Source: Photobacterium sp. SKA34 (GTDB lineage: Bacteria > Pseudomonadota > Gammaproteobacteria > Enterobacterales > Vibrionaceae). From it: 33,886 bases of DNA. A program made the translations under genes and the position numbers. Numbering within the stretch: the first letter of the stretch is position 1; the number at the start of each line of letters is the position of its first letter. This document shows, piece after piece, positions 16,641-24,562 of the stretch. The notes under the pieces were generated by a model. The model searched no databases. It worked only from the letters and a program-made list of their open reading frames with translations, and was not told the origin of the DNA. The DNA lies in the NCBI RefSeq assembly GCF_000153325.1, contig NZ_CH724141.1:1181479-1215364 (forward strand), written 5' to 3'.

Positions 16641-18485
16641 CTATTTAATTATTTCGAGATCACTTCTAGGCACACAGCAACATGCTAGCACTTTCCCCTC
16701 AGCACGCTCTTTTGCTGAAAGTGCAGGAACCTCTGGTTGCTCTACCTCTCCTGATTTCACTGTGACCTTACAAGCCCCGCAAAAACCAGCACGACAGCTA
16801 TAATCCATATTAATACCAGCCGTTTCAGCTTGCTCTAATAACGTAGCTTGGTTATTCCCTTGGAAAAGCTGTCCATCAATTGATAATTCGACAGTCTTTT
16901 TTTCTTCGAGTGTATGGCGTATAGGACCAAAAGCTTCTTGATGATAACGAGAAGGAGCCATTCCCATATTGAGCAATAACTTTTTCGCAGACGACATAAA
17001 CTCATCAGGACCACAAACAAATACCTGACGTTTATCTAAATCACTCATCATGGCTAAGTGACCAATGCTTAGTCGTCCAGATTCACCTTGCCAGTCGCGT
17101 TTTGGTTGCGTTAATACGATACGTAAATCGAGTGAAGGATGCTTCTCTTCTATTGCGCGTAATTCCTCTAAATAAGGAATATCGGCTTCAGTACGGCATT
17201 GATGATAAAACACCACATCACGCACTAAATCATGATCAGATAAATAACGTAGCATCGACATCATTGGTGTTACACCACTACCACCCGAGAGTAGTAATAA
17301 TTTATCAGTATGAACCCCTAGGTGAAAATCACCGCTCGGCGACTCAGACACCAATGTATCACCGACTTGAAAATGCTCATGTAACCAATTAGAGATACGG
17401 CCATCATCAACTCGTTTTACTGATATTGCATAACGCCCCGGTCGTGATGGGCTAGAAGATAATGTATAGCGACGAGAAATATATTCGCCATTCACTTCTA
17501 GTTGAATAGGCAGGTGTTGCCCCGGTAAATAAGTAGGTAATGCTTGGTTTTCTTGATGAGATTCTAACCAGAATGTAGTGAAATCTTGTGCTATATCTTC
17601 ACGCTCTACACACGTAAGCTGTAATTTTTGCTCACTGTTATCCGCATATATTTCTTTCGGTTTTGTTTCTAATATTTCAATGGTGTCACCAACAGAAATA
17701 ATACCTTCATTACGCGCCACAAGGTTTTGTCCGAAATAGACATTTCCCTTTTCATCGGCGCGGAATTTTGCCATCGTAACCAACGGCTCTTTACTTTCGC
17801 TAAACGTTGCTGATTTAGGATCGACCGTGGTTAAAATGCATCGAGCACAAGGTTTGACCGCTTCAAACTCAACCTCACCAATCCGAATACGTTTCCAACC
17901 ATCTTCTGCGAACGCTTCTGTATTACTCACCACTAAGTTGGTTCTAAACTGATCCATCGTGTGGTGCTCACTACTACGCTCGTTAAGCGCTTGAAGCGAG
18001 GCTTCACTGATCACTAATAGCGGATAACCATCAGCAAAACTCACATTTTGACTAATTTTAGGACGAAGACGGTTTGATTGTTCTCCCGTAAACAACAACT
18101 GAACGGGTTGCCCTAACACATCACTAAACCATGAATTCGCTTGCTCAGTCGTGGTATAGGCGATGAATGTATCTCCCCACACGGTTGATGACGCTTCTGC
18201 CATATCAAATTGAGCATACTTCAATACTAAACAGGCTTTATCTTCGTAACTCAATACGATGCCATCGGCAATTAGCGCCGCTTTCACTTTTACCATCTTG
18301 GGAGATTTACGTGCCGTGATCATATCACCTGATAGGGTCGCAACCATGAAACGACGATCGAAACTGATCCCCTGTTTTTCGACCCAAACTTTAGATTGGC
18401 TGATACCTGCTATTGATTTTACGGGAAAGACATTTAATTGGGATAATTGTGGTGTTTCTAAAGGTGTGCTCACTGCTCTCTCCAT
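16641..18485 (-). CDS. MOSC-domain / ferredoxin-NAD(P) reductase / 2Fe-2S ferredoxin fusion oxidoreductase
   Basis: 614 residues, three parts. Residues 10-275 are a YcbX/mARC-like MOSC module: beta-barrel start VFPVKS, SEASL (160-164), and KPCARCILTTVDP (211-223), where Cys216 matches the molybdenum-ligand cysteine of mARC. Residues 285-510 are a ferredoxin-reductase module: FAD motif RRYTLSSS, nucleotide site LLSGGSGVTPMMSML (399-413) and VCGPDEFM. The C-terminus is a plant-type 2Fe-2S domain with Cys564, Cys569, Cys572 and Cys602. It resembles proteins annotated as hybrid-cluster NAD(P)-dependent oxidoreductase, but no hcp gene is seen here. A self-contained reductase of N-hydroxylated compounds is plausible, since E. 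coli YcbX needs separate CysJ. The ATG at 18485 has no good ribosome binding site; GTG at 18473 has GGAGAG upstream and may be the true start. Confidence 0.9.
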   Translation of the reverse strand: MERAVSTPLETPQLSQLNVFPVKSIAGISQSKVWVEKQGISFDRRFMVATLSGDMITARKSPKMVKVKAALIADGIVLSYEDKACLVLKYAQFDMAEASSTVWGDTFIAYTTTEQANSWFSDVLGQPVQLLFTGEQSNRLRPKISQNVSFADGYPLLVISEASLQALNERSSEHHTMDQFRTNLVVSNTEAFAEDGWKRIRIGEVEFEAVKPCARCILTTVDPKSATFSESKEPLVTMAKFRADEKGNVYFGQNLVARNEGIISVGDTIEILETKPKEIYADNSEQKLQLTCVEREDIAQDFTTFWLESHQENQALPTYLPGQHLPIQLEVNGEYISRRYTLSSSPSRPGRYAISVKRVDDGRISNWLHEHFQVGDTLVSESPSGDFHLGVHTDKLLLLSGGSGVTPMMSMLRYLSDHDLVRDVVFYHQCRTEADIPYLEELRAIEEKHPSLDLRIVLTQPKRDWQGESGRLSIGHLAMMSDLDKRQVFVCGPDEFMSSAKKLLLNMGMAPSRYHQEAFGPIRHTLEEKKTVELSIDGQLFQGNNQATLLEQAETAGINMDYSCRAGFCGACKVTVKSGEVEQPEVPALSAKERAEGKVLACCCVPRSDLEIIK

Positions 18486-18714
18486 GACAATATGTATTAG
18501 CAGCGATAGTGTAACGCAGTATCAACATAGCTGAAAAAGAAATCTATCAATCCTTCTTCATCTCTTTACGCATTAAAAATATATACATTACTGGCTTTTA
18601 TCTCTGCCTATTTTTTCCTTTTATGCTAAATCTTGTTTTTAATCCACGTCATCAAAGTCATGGCTCAATAAATTGCTAAAGACTCGATTCCCGAAAAACT
18701 GTACCGCCATAGAC

Positions 18715-18746
18715 AGAAAAAATAGCTCAAACCAATGAGCTATTTC
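18715..18746 (-). terminator. Terminator of the PfpI-family gene
   Basis: AATAGCTCA and TGAGCTATT form a 9-bp stem; on the minus strand it runs into TTTTTTCTG. It lies about 40 bases after the stop. The 297 bases between 18486 and 18782 hold nothing else recognised. Confidence 0.75.
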
Positions 18747-18782
18747 ATATCAGATAGTTTTTAAAATATATCAACAATATAA

Positions 18783-19454
18783 CTAAGCCAGTGATGTCAC
18801 TAACGCCTTACCAACGCCGTGAGCACTGGTAGGGTTTTGGCCCGTAATCACTCGTTTATCAACGATAACGAGTTCTTGCCAAGGCTGTACTTTACTAAAG
18901 CGCGCAGCCTTTCTTGAAAGAGCCTCTTCCAGTAAGAATGGAATATGAGTAATTGTGCCGAAATCTATTTCTTCTTCACGTGTAAAGCCCGTTACTGATA
19001 TAGATGCAAGTAGGCTATCACCATTACTTAATGTAATAGGAAGCAGTGCAGCAGGGCCATGACATACCGCCGCTATAACGCCACCGTTTTCGTAGTGTTT
19101 TGCAGCTAATTGAGCAAAATTAGTGTTGGTTGAAAGATCAGATAGCAGACCAAAACCTCCTGGGTAAAATACAGCATCGTACTCATCAATATTCACTTGC
19201 GAGACTGGAATCGTATTATTGATTCGGTTCTGAAAACTATCATCCGCCAACACAATGCGGTTTACCTCATCACCTTCGATATCCGTACCATAAAGTGGCG
19301 CTTTACCACCTTTAATAGATGCGATGTCATAATCAAAACCAGCGGCAGTCAACTCATGGATAACATGCGTTATCTCTGGTGAGTATGTGCCATTCGCTTG
19401 ATCAGTATCGCCCAAAGTTGCATGATTCGTTACAGGGATCAGGATCCTTTTCAT
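18783..19454 (-). CDS. DJ-1/PfpI family protein (Hsp31-like glyoxalase / amidotransferase fold)
   Basis: 223 residues. The nucleophile elbow is AVCHGPAAL with Cys131-His132; Glu27 (SPEITH) is placed like the acidic partner residue of Hsp31-type enzymes. The YPGGFG loop (about 97-102) is also typical. Members act as glutathione-independent glyoxalases, protein deglycases or chaperones, and are often labelled type 1 glutamine amidotransferase. No signal peptide. AAGGA lies eight bases before the ATG. It is divergent from a LysR regulator with 104 bases between the starts, the usual layout of a regulator and its target. The exact substrate is unknown. Confidence 0.88.
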   Translation of the reverse strand: MKRILIPVTNHATLGDTDQANGTYSPEITHVIHELTAAGFDYDIASIKGGKAPLYGTDIEGDEVNRIVLADDSFQNRINNTIPVSQVNIDEYDAVFYPGGFGLLSDLSTNTNFAQLAAKHYENGGVIAAVCHGPAALLPITLSNGDSLLASISVTGFTREEEIDFGTITHIPFLLEEALSRKAARFSKVQPWQELVIVDKRVITGQNPTSAHGVGKALVTSLA

Positions 19455-19558
19455 TGTCTTTTCCTTGAATTATTGAGTGCTTAAACATGTTAATTCAAAT
19501 CAATATGGCTGATAATACAGAAAATTGGAAAATCATTGTTGTTAAATAGCAAAGATAA

Positions 19559-20455
19559 ATGTCTATGAATAGTTTCGATGGGATCATTGAATTCGTTGCA
19601 GTCGCTGAAAGCCATGGCTTTTCGTCTGCGGCTAAACAGCTAGGTTGCAGCACAAGCCACGTTAGTCGACAAGTCTCAAGATTAGAAGAGAGATTAGGTG
19701 TAGCCTTATTAGCTCGCTCAACCCGACAGGTCAATTTAACCGATGCTGGACAACTGTATTATCAACAATGCAGAGGGCTGGTAAATGGGTTACAACAAGC
19801 CAGCGAAAGCTTAAACACACAGCAAATTACGCTGAGTGGAACATTACGTGTCAGCGCTGCTGGTGCATTTGCCGAAGAGCATGTCGCTCCTGCGCTAATG
19901 GCATTCGCGAAGTCTTACCCAGATCTTACTATCGAGATGGATTTTAACTCTCGTATGGTGAATTTTATCGAAGATGGTATCGACTTTGCGATCCGTTACG
20001 GGGCACTAAAAGATTCAGGTTTAGTCGCGAGAAAACTCGTTGATCGCCCTATGGCTGCGGTTGCCAGCCAAGACTATTTAACCCGTTATGGAAAGCCTAC
20101 TCACCCTAGCCAATTAAAACAACATAGCTGCATTATTGCCAATAATGACCACTGGATCTTTGAAAAAGAAGGCAACACCATTAATACCCGTGTTCACGGT
20201 CGATGGAAAAGCAATAACTCCAATGCTGTTATCTCGGCATGCGAAGAAGGACTAGGTATCGCGTATATGCCAAAAAGCAGCCTAGCAAAAGGGTTGGATT
20301 CAGGTTCGCTTATTCCGATACTGCAAGATTTTTGGGGTAAAGGTAATAGCAGTTGGATCGTATATCAAAACCAACGTTTTCTTCCTGTACGTGCTCGCTT
20401 GGCAATAGACTATTTAATTCATTATTTCTCCGATTGGGATTTAGAACATAAGTAA
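19559..20455 (+). CDS. LysR-family transcriptional regulator
   Basis: 298 residues, standard LysR length. The N-terminal winged helix-turn-helix spans about 5-62 (FVAVAESHGFSSAAKQLGCS, then SHVSRQVSRLEERLGVALLA, then RSTRQVNLTDAG). The effector-binding domain follows from about residue 90. Spelling of the second half (VAPALMAFAKSYPDLTIEMD, then GIDFAIRYGAL) is close to the CrgA/AaeR-like subgroup. It is transcribed away from the PfpI/DJ-1 gene and is likely its regulator, perhaps responding to electrophiles or aldehydes (inference). ATG at 19559 and at 19565 are both possible; neither has a strong ribosome binding site. Confidence 0.93.
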   Translation: MSMNSFDGIIEFVAVAESHGFSSAAKQLGCSTSHVSRQVSRLEERLGVALLARSTRQVNLTDAGQLYYQQCRGLVNGLQQASESLNTQQITLSGTLRVSAAGAFAEEHVAPALMAFAKSYPDLTIEMDFNSRMVNFIEDGIDFAIRYGALKDSGLVARKLVDRPMAAVASQDYLTRYGKPTHPSQLKQHSCIIANNDHWIFEKEGNTINTRVHGRWKSNNSNAVISACEEGLGIAYMPKSSLAKGLDSGSLIPILQDFWGKGNSSWIVYQNQRFLPVRARLAIDYLIHYFSDWDLEHK

Positions 20456-20586
20456 ATAGTTAACGACATTTCCCCGTTTATCTCTAATAAAATAGTTATT
20501 ATATAAGCGTATAAATATACTTAAATCATTATACAATGTTGATTTAAAGAAAAGAATGTATACGCCTATATGCTAAAAATTTAGAT

Positions 20587-20826
20587 TTACTCCCCACCAG
20601 CTCCTGCAGAAAGAACTCTTATCAGCACTTCTGCTTTCGTAAAATTTTCTAATTCTTTAATCTTAAATTTTTCATGTGCTAGCTGACTATTTTCAGCCTC
20701 TACAATGGCACATTTAAGCTCAAACCCTTGAGCAATGAGTTGTTCACTTTCTTCTAAATATGAAGGGCTATCCACATTTAAATGTAATAAGACTTCATCT
20801 TTTTTATAAAATTGAAATTTATACAT
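20587..20826 (-). CDS. Hypothetical protein, 79 residues
   Basis: The frame starts at 20832 (MNMYKF) but GAGGG sits eight bases before the second ATG at 20826, which I prefer. The protein is small and charged, mixed alpha/beta in look (YKFQFYKKDEVLLHLNVDSP, a central SEQLIAQGFELKC), and ends in an unusual AGAGGE tail. No signal peptide or membrane segment. No family is recognised. The good ribosome binding site and non-repetitive sequence argue that it is real. It lies alone next to the boundary of the islet that begins near 21000, and no terminator was seen after it. Confidence 0.55.
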   Translation of the reverse strand: MYKFQFYKKDEVLLHLNVDSPSYLEESEQLIAQGFELKCAIVEAENSQLAHEKFKIKELENFTKAEVLIRVLSAGAGGE

Positions 20827-21003
20827 ATTCATATCCCTCTAATGAACTATCACCATATCAATGTTAATTATTGACACGCCGTGATTCAACAACCTATTGG
20901 CATTAAAGTGTGTGTAAATGTTAATTACAAATTTTAATCAAATGAGCACAAATGGATATTAAGAGTATAACTGCATTTATGAGCTAACTAGCTTTTGTGA
21001 TAA

Positions 21004-21137
21004 ACCAATAACAATAAATAAACGATGAAGGTTTTATACTGCAAAAATAACAAAAGCAGAGCCTAGGCTCTGCTTTTATATCATTTGTCGAATATATGCT
21101 TACTTTACTTTAACCGCCCAGCTTTACTGTGCTGGCC
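21004..21137 (-). repeat. Displaced copy of terC 3' end plus terminator (left boundary of islet)
   Basis: On the minus strand it encodes the last residues QHSKAGRLK-stop (stop at 21105-21107), comparable with QQCGWAVKLK-stop of terC at 23519. The similarity continues through the terminator hairpin (AAAAGCAGAGCC/GGCTCTGCTTTT, 21052-21077), GCAAAAATAA and AACAATAAATAAA. The matching stretch is 23418-23552. The copies are imperfect, so either the duplication is old or the pieces come from different alleles. Confidence 0.75.
21052..21077. terminator. Terminator hairpin inside the displaced terC end
   Basis: A perfect 12-bp inverted repeat AAAAGCAGAGCC/GGCTCTGCTTTT with a two-base centre. It is the counterpart of the terC terminator at 23466-23497. 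Confidence 0.8.
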
Positions 21138-21295
21138 ATGACTTAAACTACCTCAATCACCGTAATTGGGAAACCATTTGTGATTCTATTACTATTGAGG
21201 AAAATGTGTGGATTACGGGCAATGTTGTGATCAATAAAGGTGTGACATTGGTGCGCGATCTTGTGATTGCTGCTAACTCATGTATGGACAAATAG
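21128..21295 (+). pseudogene. 3' remnant of a hexapeptide-repeat acyltransferase (WcaF/maltose-acetyltransferase-like)
   Basis: The frame reads CAGHDLNYL then SITIEENVWITGNVVINKGV then TLVRDLVIAANSCMDK and a TAG. The GHD motif, the I-x-I-x-x-x-VWI-x-GNV-x-I-x-x-GV left-handed beta-helix pattern and the final AANS are typical of the C-terminal half of sugar or polysaccharide O-acetyltransferases. The N-terminal half is missing: just upstream the DNA becomes the displaced terC 3' end. It is therefore a truncated gene, presumably from a surface-polysaccharide locus. Confidence 0.75.
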
Positions 21296-21442
21296 TGTTT
21301 TAGACTATTTAGGTTAGCAGGTATTAGGAAGACTATGAGCAACACCAAGTTAAGGTGAGAACATCACTAAAACTTAACTTATTGTGCAGTAACTATAAAT
21401 CTAAAGAACGCCAAGCGTTGTTAATTTCTCTTAATTTTCTTT

Positions 21443-21889
21443 TTATACGGATAGTTGAGGCTTAAGTGGTACTCCCATAACGATATGATTATTATCACTT
21501 TCGATGTTAATTACTGACCAACCTAAAGACTCGTACAACGGCGCTACATTTGTATAAACATACAAATTACTTTGAAACACTTCTGATACTTGTTCAACAC
21601 CACGTTTGATTAACTCACTAGCTATACCTTGACCACGCCACTCAGGAGAAATAAATACCGCATTAAACCAAATGACTTCAGAATCACCGTGGGGCTCTTT
21701 AAAGCGTGAATATGCTAGGCCTCCAATAACTTGATTATCTTTGATTGCGACAAGCACCGGTGGAAGGTTAACTTCTAGTTTGTATGTGTCTGCAAATAAA
21801 AAATTAGGCCATACGGTTTGAAATAGCTTCTCTAGAACAATCCAAGACTGACTGTTTTCATCGCAATTTCTGAATATAATCTTGTTCAA
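21443..21889 (-). CDS. GNAT-family N-acetyltransferase
   Basis: 148 residues, one GNAT domain. The acetyl-CoA-binding motif A is WRGQGIASELIKRGVEQ (about residues 84-100) after the beta-4 strand WFNAVFIS; the C-terminal NVAPLYESLGW is the usual beta-6/alpha-4 element. The substrate cannot be told from sequence. The start is TTG at 21889, with AAGGA about ten bases upstream; the first in-frame ATG is far too late. It lies inside the low-GC islet between the two terC-end repeats, next to a polysaccharide-related gene, so it may have arrived by transfer. Confidence 0.8.
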   Translation of the reverse strand: MNKIIFRNCDENSQSWIVLEKLFQTVWPNFLFADTYKLEVNLPPVLVAIKDNQVIGGLAYSRFKEPHGDSEVIWFNAVFISPEWRGQGIASELIKRGVEQVSEVFQSNLYVYTNVAPLYESLGWSVINIESDNNHIVMGVPLKPQLSV

Positions 21890-22266
21890 CTTTACTTATT
21901 CCTTCGAAAGCACATAACAGAATATTCATAAGTATTCTCAGTGTTACGTAAGAGTACACTCATAGAGTAAACAATTATAACCAATTCAATTAATAAGTAT
22001 TATGACCTCATTTACGATTTTTGTATTACTAATACTTATATAAGAGTTAGTCCATCAGCAGCAGTGAAATCTCAGCCAATTTCTATATACCACTATACCA
22101 GCTCATTTTTGGACATAAATGAGTTAGAGAATTAGCTCTATTTGAGTTGGAAGGTATTAGGAAAAGTATAGATAACTTCTCTATAAAGCATCTTCAAGGT
22201 AAAAACTGCCACTATGGACAGTCATTTAACATTAACTCTATTTATGCGCACTAGAAGCTAAACGGT
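21890..22266. other. Intergenic DNA in the islet with a diverged repeat of 21272-21420
   Basis: No gene. The segment 22101-22260 resembles 21272-21420, the tail of the acyltransferase remnant and what follows it. Both have a GCT...ACTCAT/GCTCAT start, GGACA, CTATTT, the exact 12-mer AGGTATTAGGAA (21319 and 22152), then CAAGGT/TAAGGT and CACTA in the same order. It could be a second, older relic of the same acyltransferase tail. Confidence 0.4.
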
Positions 22267-22899
22267 TTATCTATTATTTTGAAGTTTATTTAAAAATGAT
22301 ATTGGTGACGTTGTTTTTAAAAAAGACTTCCATTCATTTTGAACTTCATTTCCCTCCTCACCTTTCAACTGTAAATTAGAGTTAATTTTATAGCTTTTAG
22401 ATGAAAGCATCACTTTCTTACTAAAACGCAGCAGATCAAATTCATGAATTAATTCACTTGTACACAGATCTCTATCACAAAACTTTATTATTAGATTATT
22501 CTTATTTAATTTTTTTAACCTTCGATACCATTTATCACGTGCTTCTTCATTCGTTTTATAATGTAAAAAATGAATTTCCACATCTCCGCCAAGTAGCGCT
22601 ATAGGATAAGTTCCATAAGTTTTATATTTTATAAGTTCTTCTTTGTACTTGGATTCACTTGGATTAATAAAATTTAAATCACTATTAAGATAATAATCTA
22701 ATTTTTTTAGCATCCTAATATAATCGGGAGAAAAAACAAATAGACCCACAAATGGAGTTTTATAAGGGATATCAAAATATTGATACATAGACCCCCCCCA
22801 ACAGTTATCACTAATAATTGAAAAGTCTTTTTCTATTAAATAAAACTTTGCAAAGTTACCCCTAACTTTTCTAACTATTTTTTTTATTAAAAAAAACAT
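22267..22899 (-). CDS. DUF1919-family protein (exopolysaccharide/LPS biosynthesis-associated)
   Basis: 210 residues, very low GC. The family pattern is clear: FSIISDNCWGGSMYQYFDIP (about 26-45), YKTPFVGLFVF, then YPIALLGGDVEIHFLHYKT (about 98-116) with charged EEARDKWYRR, and later CDRDLCTSELIHEFD. These proteins are found in capsule and LPS clusters and probably act in transfer or modification of sugars; biochemistry is poorly known. GGAG six bases before the ATG supports the start. Codons for Trp-Gly-Gly at residues 34-36 form a G8 run (22792-22799), a potential slippage site in the conserved motif. Base composition and context point to lateral transfer. Confidence 0.75.
   Translation of the reverse strand: MFFLIKKIVRKVRGNFAKFYLIEKDFSIISDNCWGGSMYQYFDIPYKTPFVGLFVFSPDYIRMLKKLDYYLNSDLNFINPSESKYKEELIKYKTYGTYPIALLGGDVEIHFLHYKTNEEARDKWYRRLKKLNKNNLIIKFCDRDLCTSELIHEFDLLRFSKKVMLSSKSYKINSNLQLKGEEGNEVQNEWKSFLKTTSPISFLNKLQNNR
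22792..22799 (-). repeat. G8 homopolymer inside the DUF1919 gene
   Basis: Eight C on the plus strand, read as TGG GGG GGG on the coding strand. A change of one base would shift the frame near codon 36 of 210. Confidence 0.8.
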
Positions 22900-23417
22900 T
22901 AATGGCTCCGCTTCCTAACATATTGACATGAAGGATTATCCTACAATACTTGCGACATAAAAAATAGTCACTATCGGAAATGGTTTAAGCCCTAAAAGAC
23001 CTATCACTTAATAGATTGCAGAATATGACTTTTTGTCAAAATCACCTCTATTTAACATAAGGCCACCTTTCACCCACCTCATGAACGAAGCTCAAGAGAG
23101 CTGTACAGTAAAGCATTAATTTGTATAATTAAAAAGCTAATAAAACGAGAACAAATCTGACGTTTTAATTTTGCTAATGATGTTATTTTTCACCATGCGT
23201 TGTTTACGAATGCCCCCTAAAAAGTGACGTTTATCTAACAGATAAATTAGCCTGATAAAAACTAACCTAAAACTACGTTAATACGATATGAATAAGTATT
23301 TGATCTAAACAGTTTTGGGGCAGAAATAAGTTAATACGCTAAAAAATTAAGCCTGTGATGACTCATATTATACATGCGAAAGGACTTTCAATTTAGTTAA
23401 ATATAACTAAACCATTT
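22900..23417. other. Gene-poor DNA upstream of the DUF1919 gene
   Basis: No intact gene. On the minus strand from about 23270 to 23125 an open stretch without start codon reads RSFRLVFIRLIYLLDKRHFL then GGIRKQRMVKNNIISKIKTS then DLFSFY and a stop. It looks like a gene fragment, possibly of a mobile element, but I cannot name the family. The rest is AT-rich and featureless. Confidence 0.35.
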
Positions 23418-23552
23418 TGTTAGAAACAACAATAAATAAATGAGATAAACTCATACCGCAAAAATAAAAAAAGCAGAGCACATAGGCTCTGCTTTTATAT
23501 TATCTGTCGAATACGCGGTTATTTTAATTTAACTGCCCAGCCACATTGCTGT
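23418..23552 (-). repeat. terC 3' end plus terminator (right boundary of islet)
   Basis: This is the native end of the terC gene and its terminator, imperfectly repeated in the same orientation at 21004-21137, 2.4 kb away. Shared words include AACAATAAATAAA, GCAAAAATAA, the GCAGAGC stem, GGCTCTGCTTTTATAT, TGTCGAATA and GCCCAGC. Confidence 0.75.
23466..23497 (-). terminator. Terminator of terC
   Basis: GCAGAGC and GCTCTGC flank a short loop with A7 on one side and TTTT on the other; on the minus strand it ends in a run of seven T. It is 22 bases after the terC stop. Confidence 0.85.
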
Positions 23553-24283
23553 GGGTAAATACGACGAATAACTGTCTTATTTCGCTTTTTCAATAGGATG
23601 TGGCAGGTTTCAATTAATAAACCAAATGCCATCGCAAAATACACATATCCTTTATTCAAATGAATCGCAAAACCTTCAGCCATTAACATACCGCCTAACA
23701 TTACTAAGAATAGTAGTGCTAATGTTTTCAAGCCCGGATAGCGCAATACATAATCGTTGATCTTCTCAGCGCACAGTACCATCACGACTGCTGATGCTAA
23801 AATAGCAGCAACCATCAGTGGTACTTCACTTGTCATACCAACCGCTGTGATCACAGAGTCCATAGAGAACACCGCATCCACCGCAACGATTTGTAGCAAA
23901 ACTAAAGCAATACCTGCTCGCACTTTGCTGGCTTCTTGGTGATGAGCACCAGAGAAACACATCCACAATTCTTTTAAGCTTTTCGCTAATAAGAATGCAC
24001 CACCACCAATCATGATTAAGTCACGACCAGAGAACGGTGAACCAGCAATAGAGAATAATGGCTGAGTTAATGACATAACCCAACTGATTGAGAACACAAG
24101 GCCAATACGCGCAACAACAGCTAGTGCAATACCTAGATTACGGGCCAATTTTTGTTGATGTGCTGGTAATCGCTCACATAGCACTGAAATAAATACAATA
24201 TTATCGACACCTAATACCACTTCTAAGGCAAATAAGGTCGCAAATATCATCATTGCTTCAGGTTGAAGGAAAAGATCTAGCAT
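23519..24283 (-). CDS. TerC family integral membrane protein (YgdQ-like, probable metal transporter)
   Basis: 254 residues with about seven hydrophobic helices. The two family signatures with conserved acidic residues are visible: EVVLGVDNIVFISVL (about 20-34) and VDAVFSMDSVITAVG (about 134-148). TerC relatives such as Alx and MeeY export manganese, partly to metallate exoenzymes; tellurite resistance is an older label. AAGGAGT, seven bases before the ATG, is buried in a perfect hairpin (24291-24308), which may regulate translation. The 3' end is the target-like sequence repeated at 21004-21137. The closest E. coli protein by eye is YgdQ. Confidence 0.9.
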   Translation of the reverse strand: MLDLFLQPEAMMIFATLFALEVVLGVDNIVFISVLCERLPAHQQKLARNLGIALAVVARIGLVFSISWVMSLTQPLFSIAGSPFSGRDLIMIGGGAFLLAKSLKELWMCFSGAHHQEASKVRAGIALVLLQIVAVDAVFSMDSVITAVGMTSEVPLMVAAILASAVVMVLCAEKINDYVLRYPGLKTLALLFLVMLGGMLMAEGFAIHLNKGYVYFAMAFGLLIETCHILLKKRNKTVIRRIYPQQCGWAVKLK

Positions 24284-24290
24284 TGAATAG

Positions 24291-24308
24291 ACTCCTTAAC
24301 AAAGGAGT
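24291..24308 (-). promoter_or_regulatory. Hairpin hiding the terC ribosome binding site
   Basis: On the mRNA strand ACTCCTT-TGTT-AAGGAGT is a perfect 7-bp stem with a four-base loop, and its right arm is the Shine-Dalgarno sequence of terC. Opening it would be needed for translation. I looked for a yybP-ykoY manganese riboswitch upstream and did not recognise its conserved core. Confidence 0.55.
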
Positions 24309-24562
24309 TTAGGAAAAGAGAACAACTCGTGGGGTCGTCCATATGTATTTTATACCTCTTAAAATTAAAGTAGCGCCATTCAACCACAACCGTTACAAAT
24401 AACAATTGAGATTTTGTAACAACATGTAAGTGACGCCTACCGTATGACTAATCCATAATTGCTATATATTGCAGTATAAAAATACACTGTAAAAATAATA
24501 TTGAAACCTCCCCCTTAAGATGTAAACTATATGTTTTACTTTTGATTGGCCATAGAAAGATA

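Noticed and set aside
21900..22266. Integron attC site or cassette array in the islet
   Set aside because: Small accessory genes and diverged repeats suggest it, but I found no clear paired R'/R'' core sites and the neighbouring genes lie on both strands.
24284..24560. yybP-ykoY (Mn2+) riboswitch upstream of terC
   Set aside because: Expected from the gene family, but the conserved core sequence was not recognised by eye on the minus strand; only the Shine-Dalgarno hairpin is supported.
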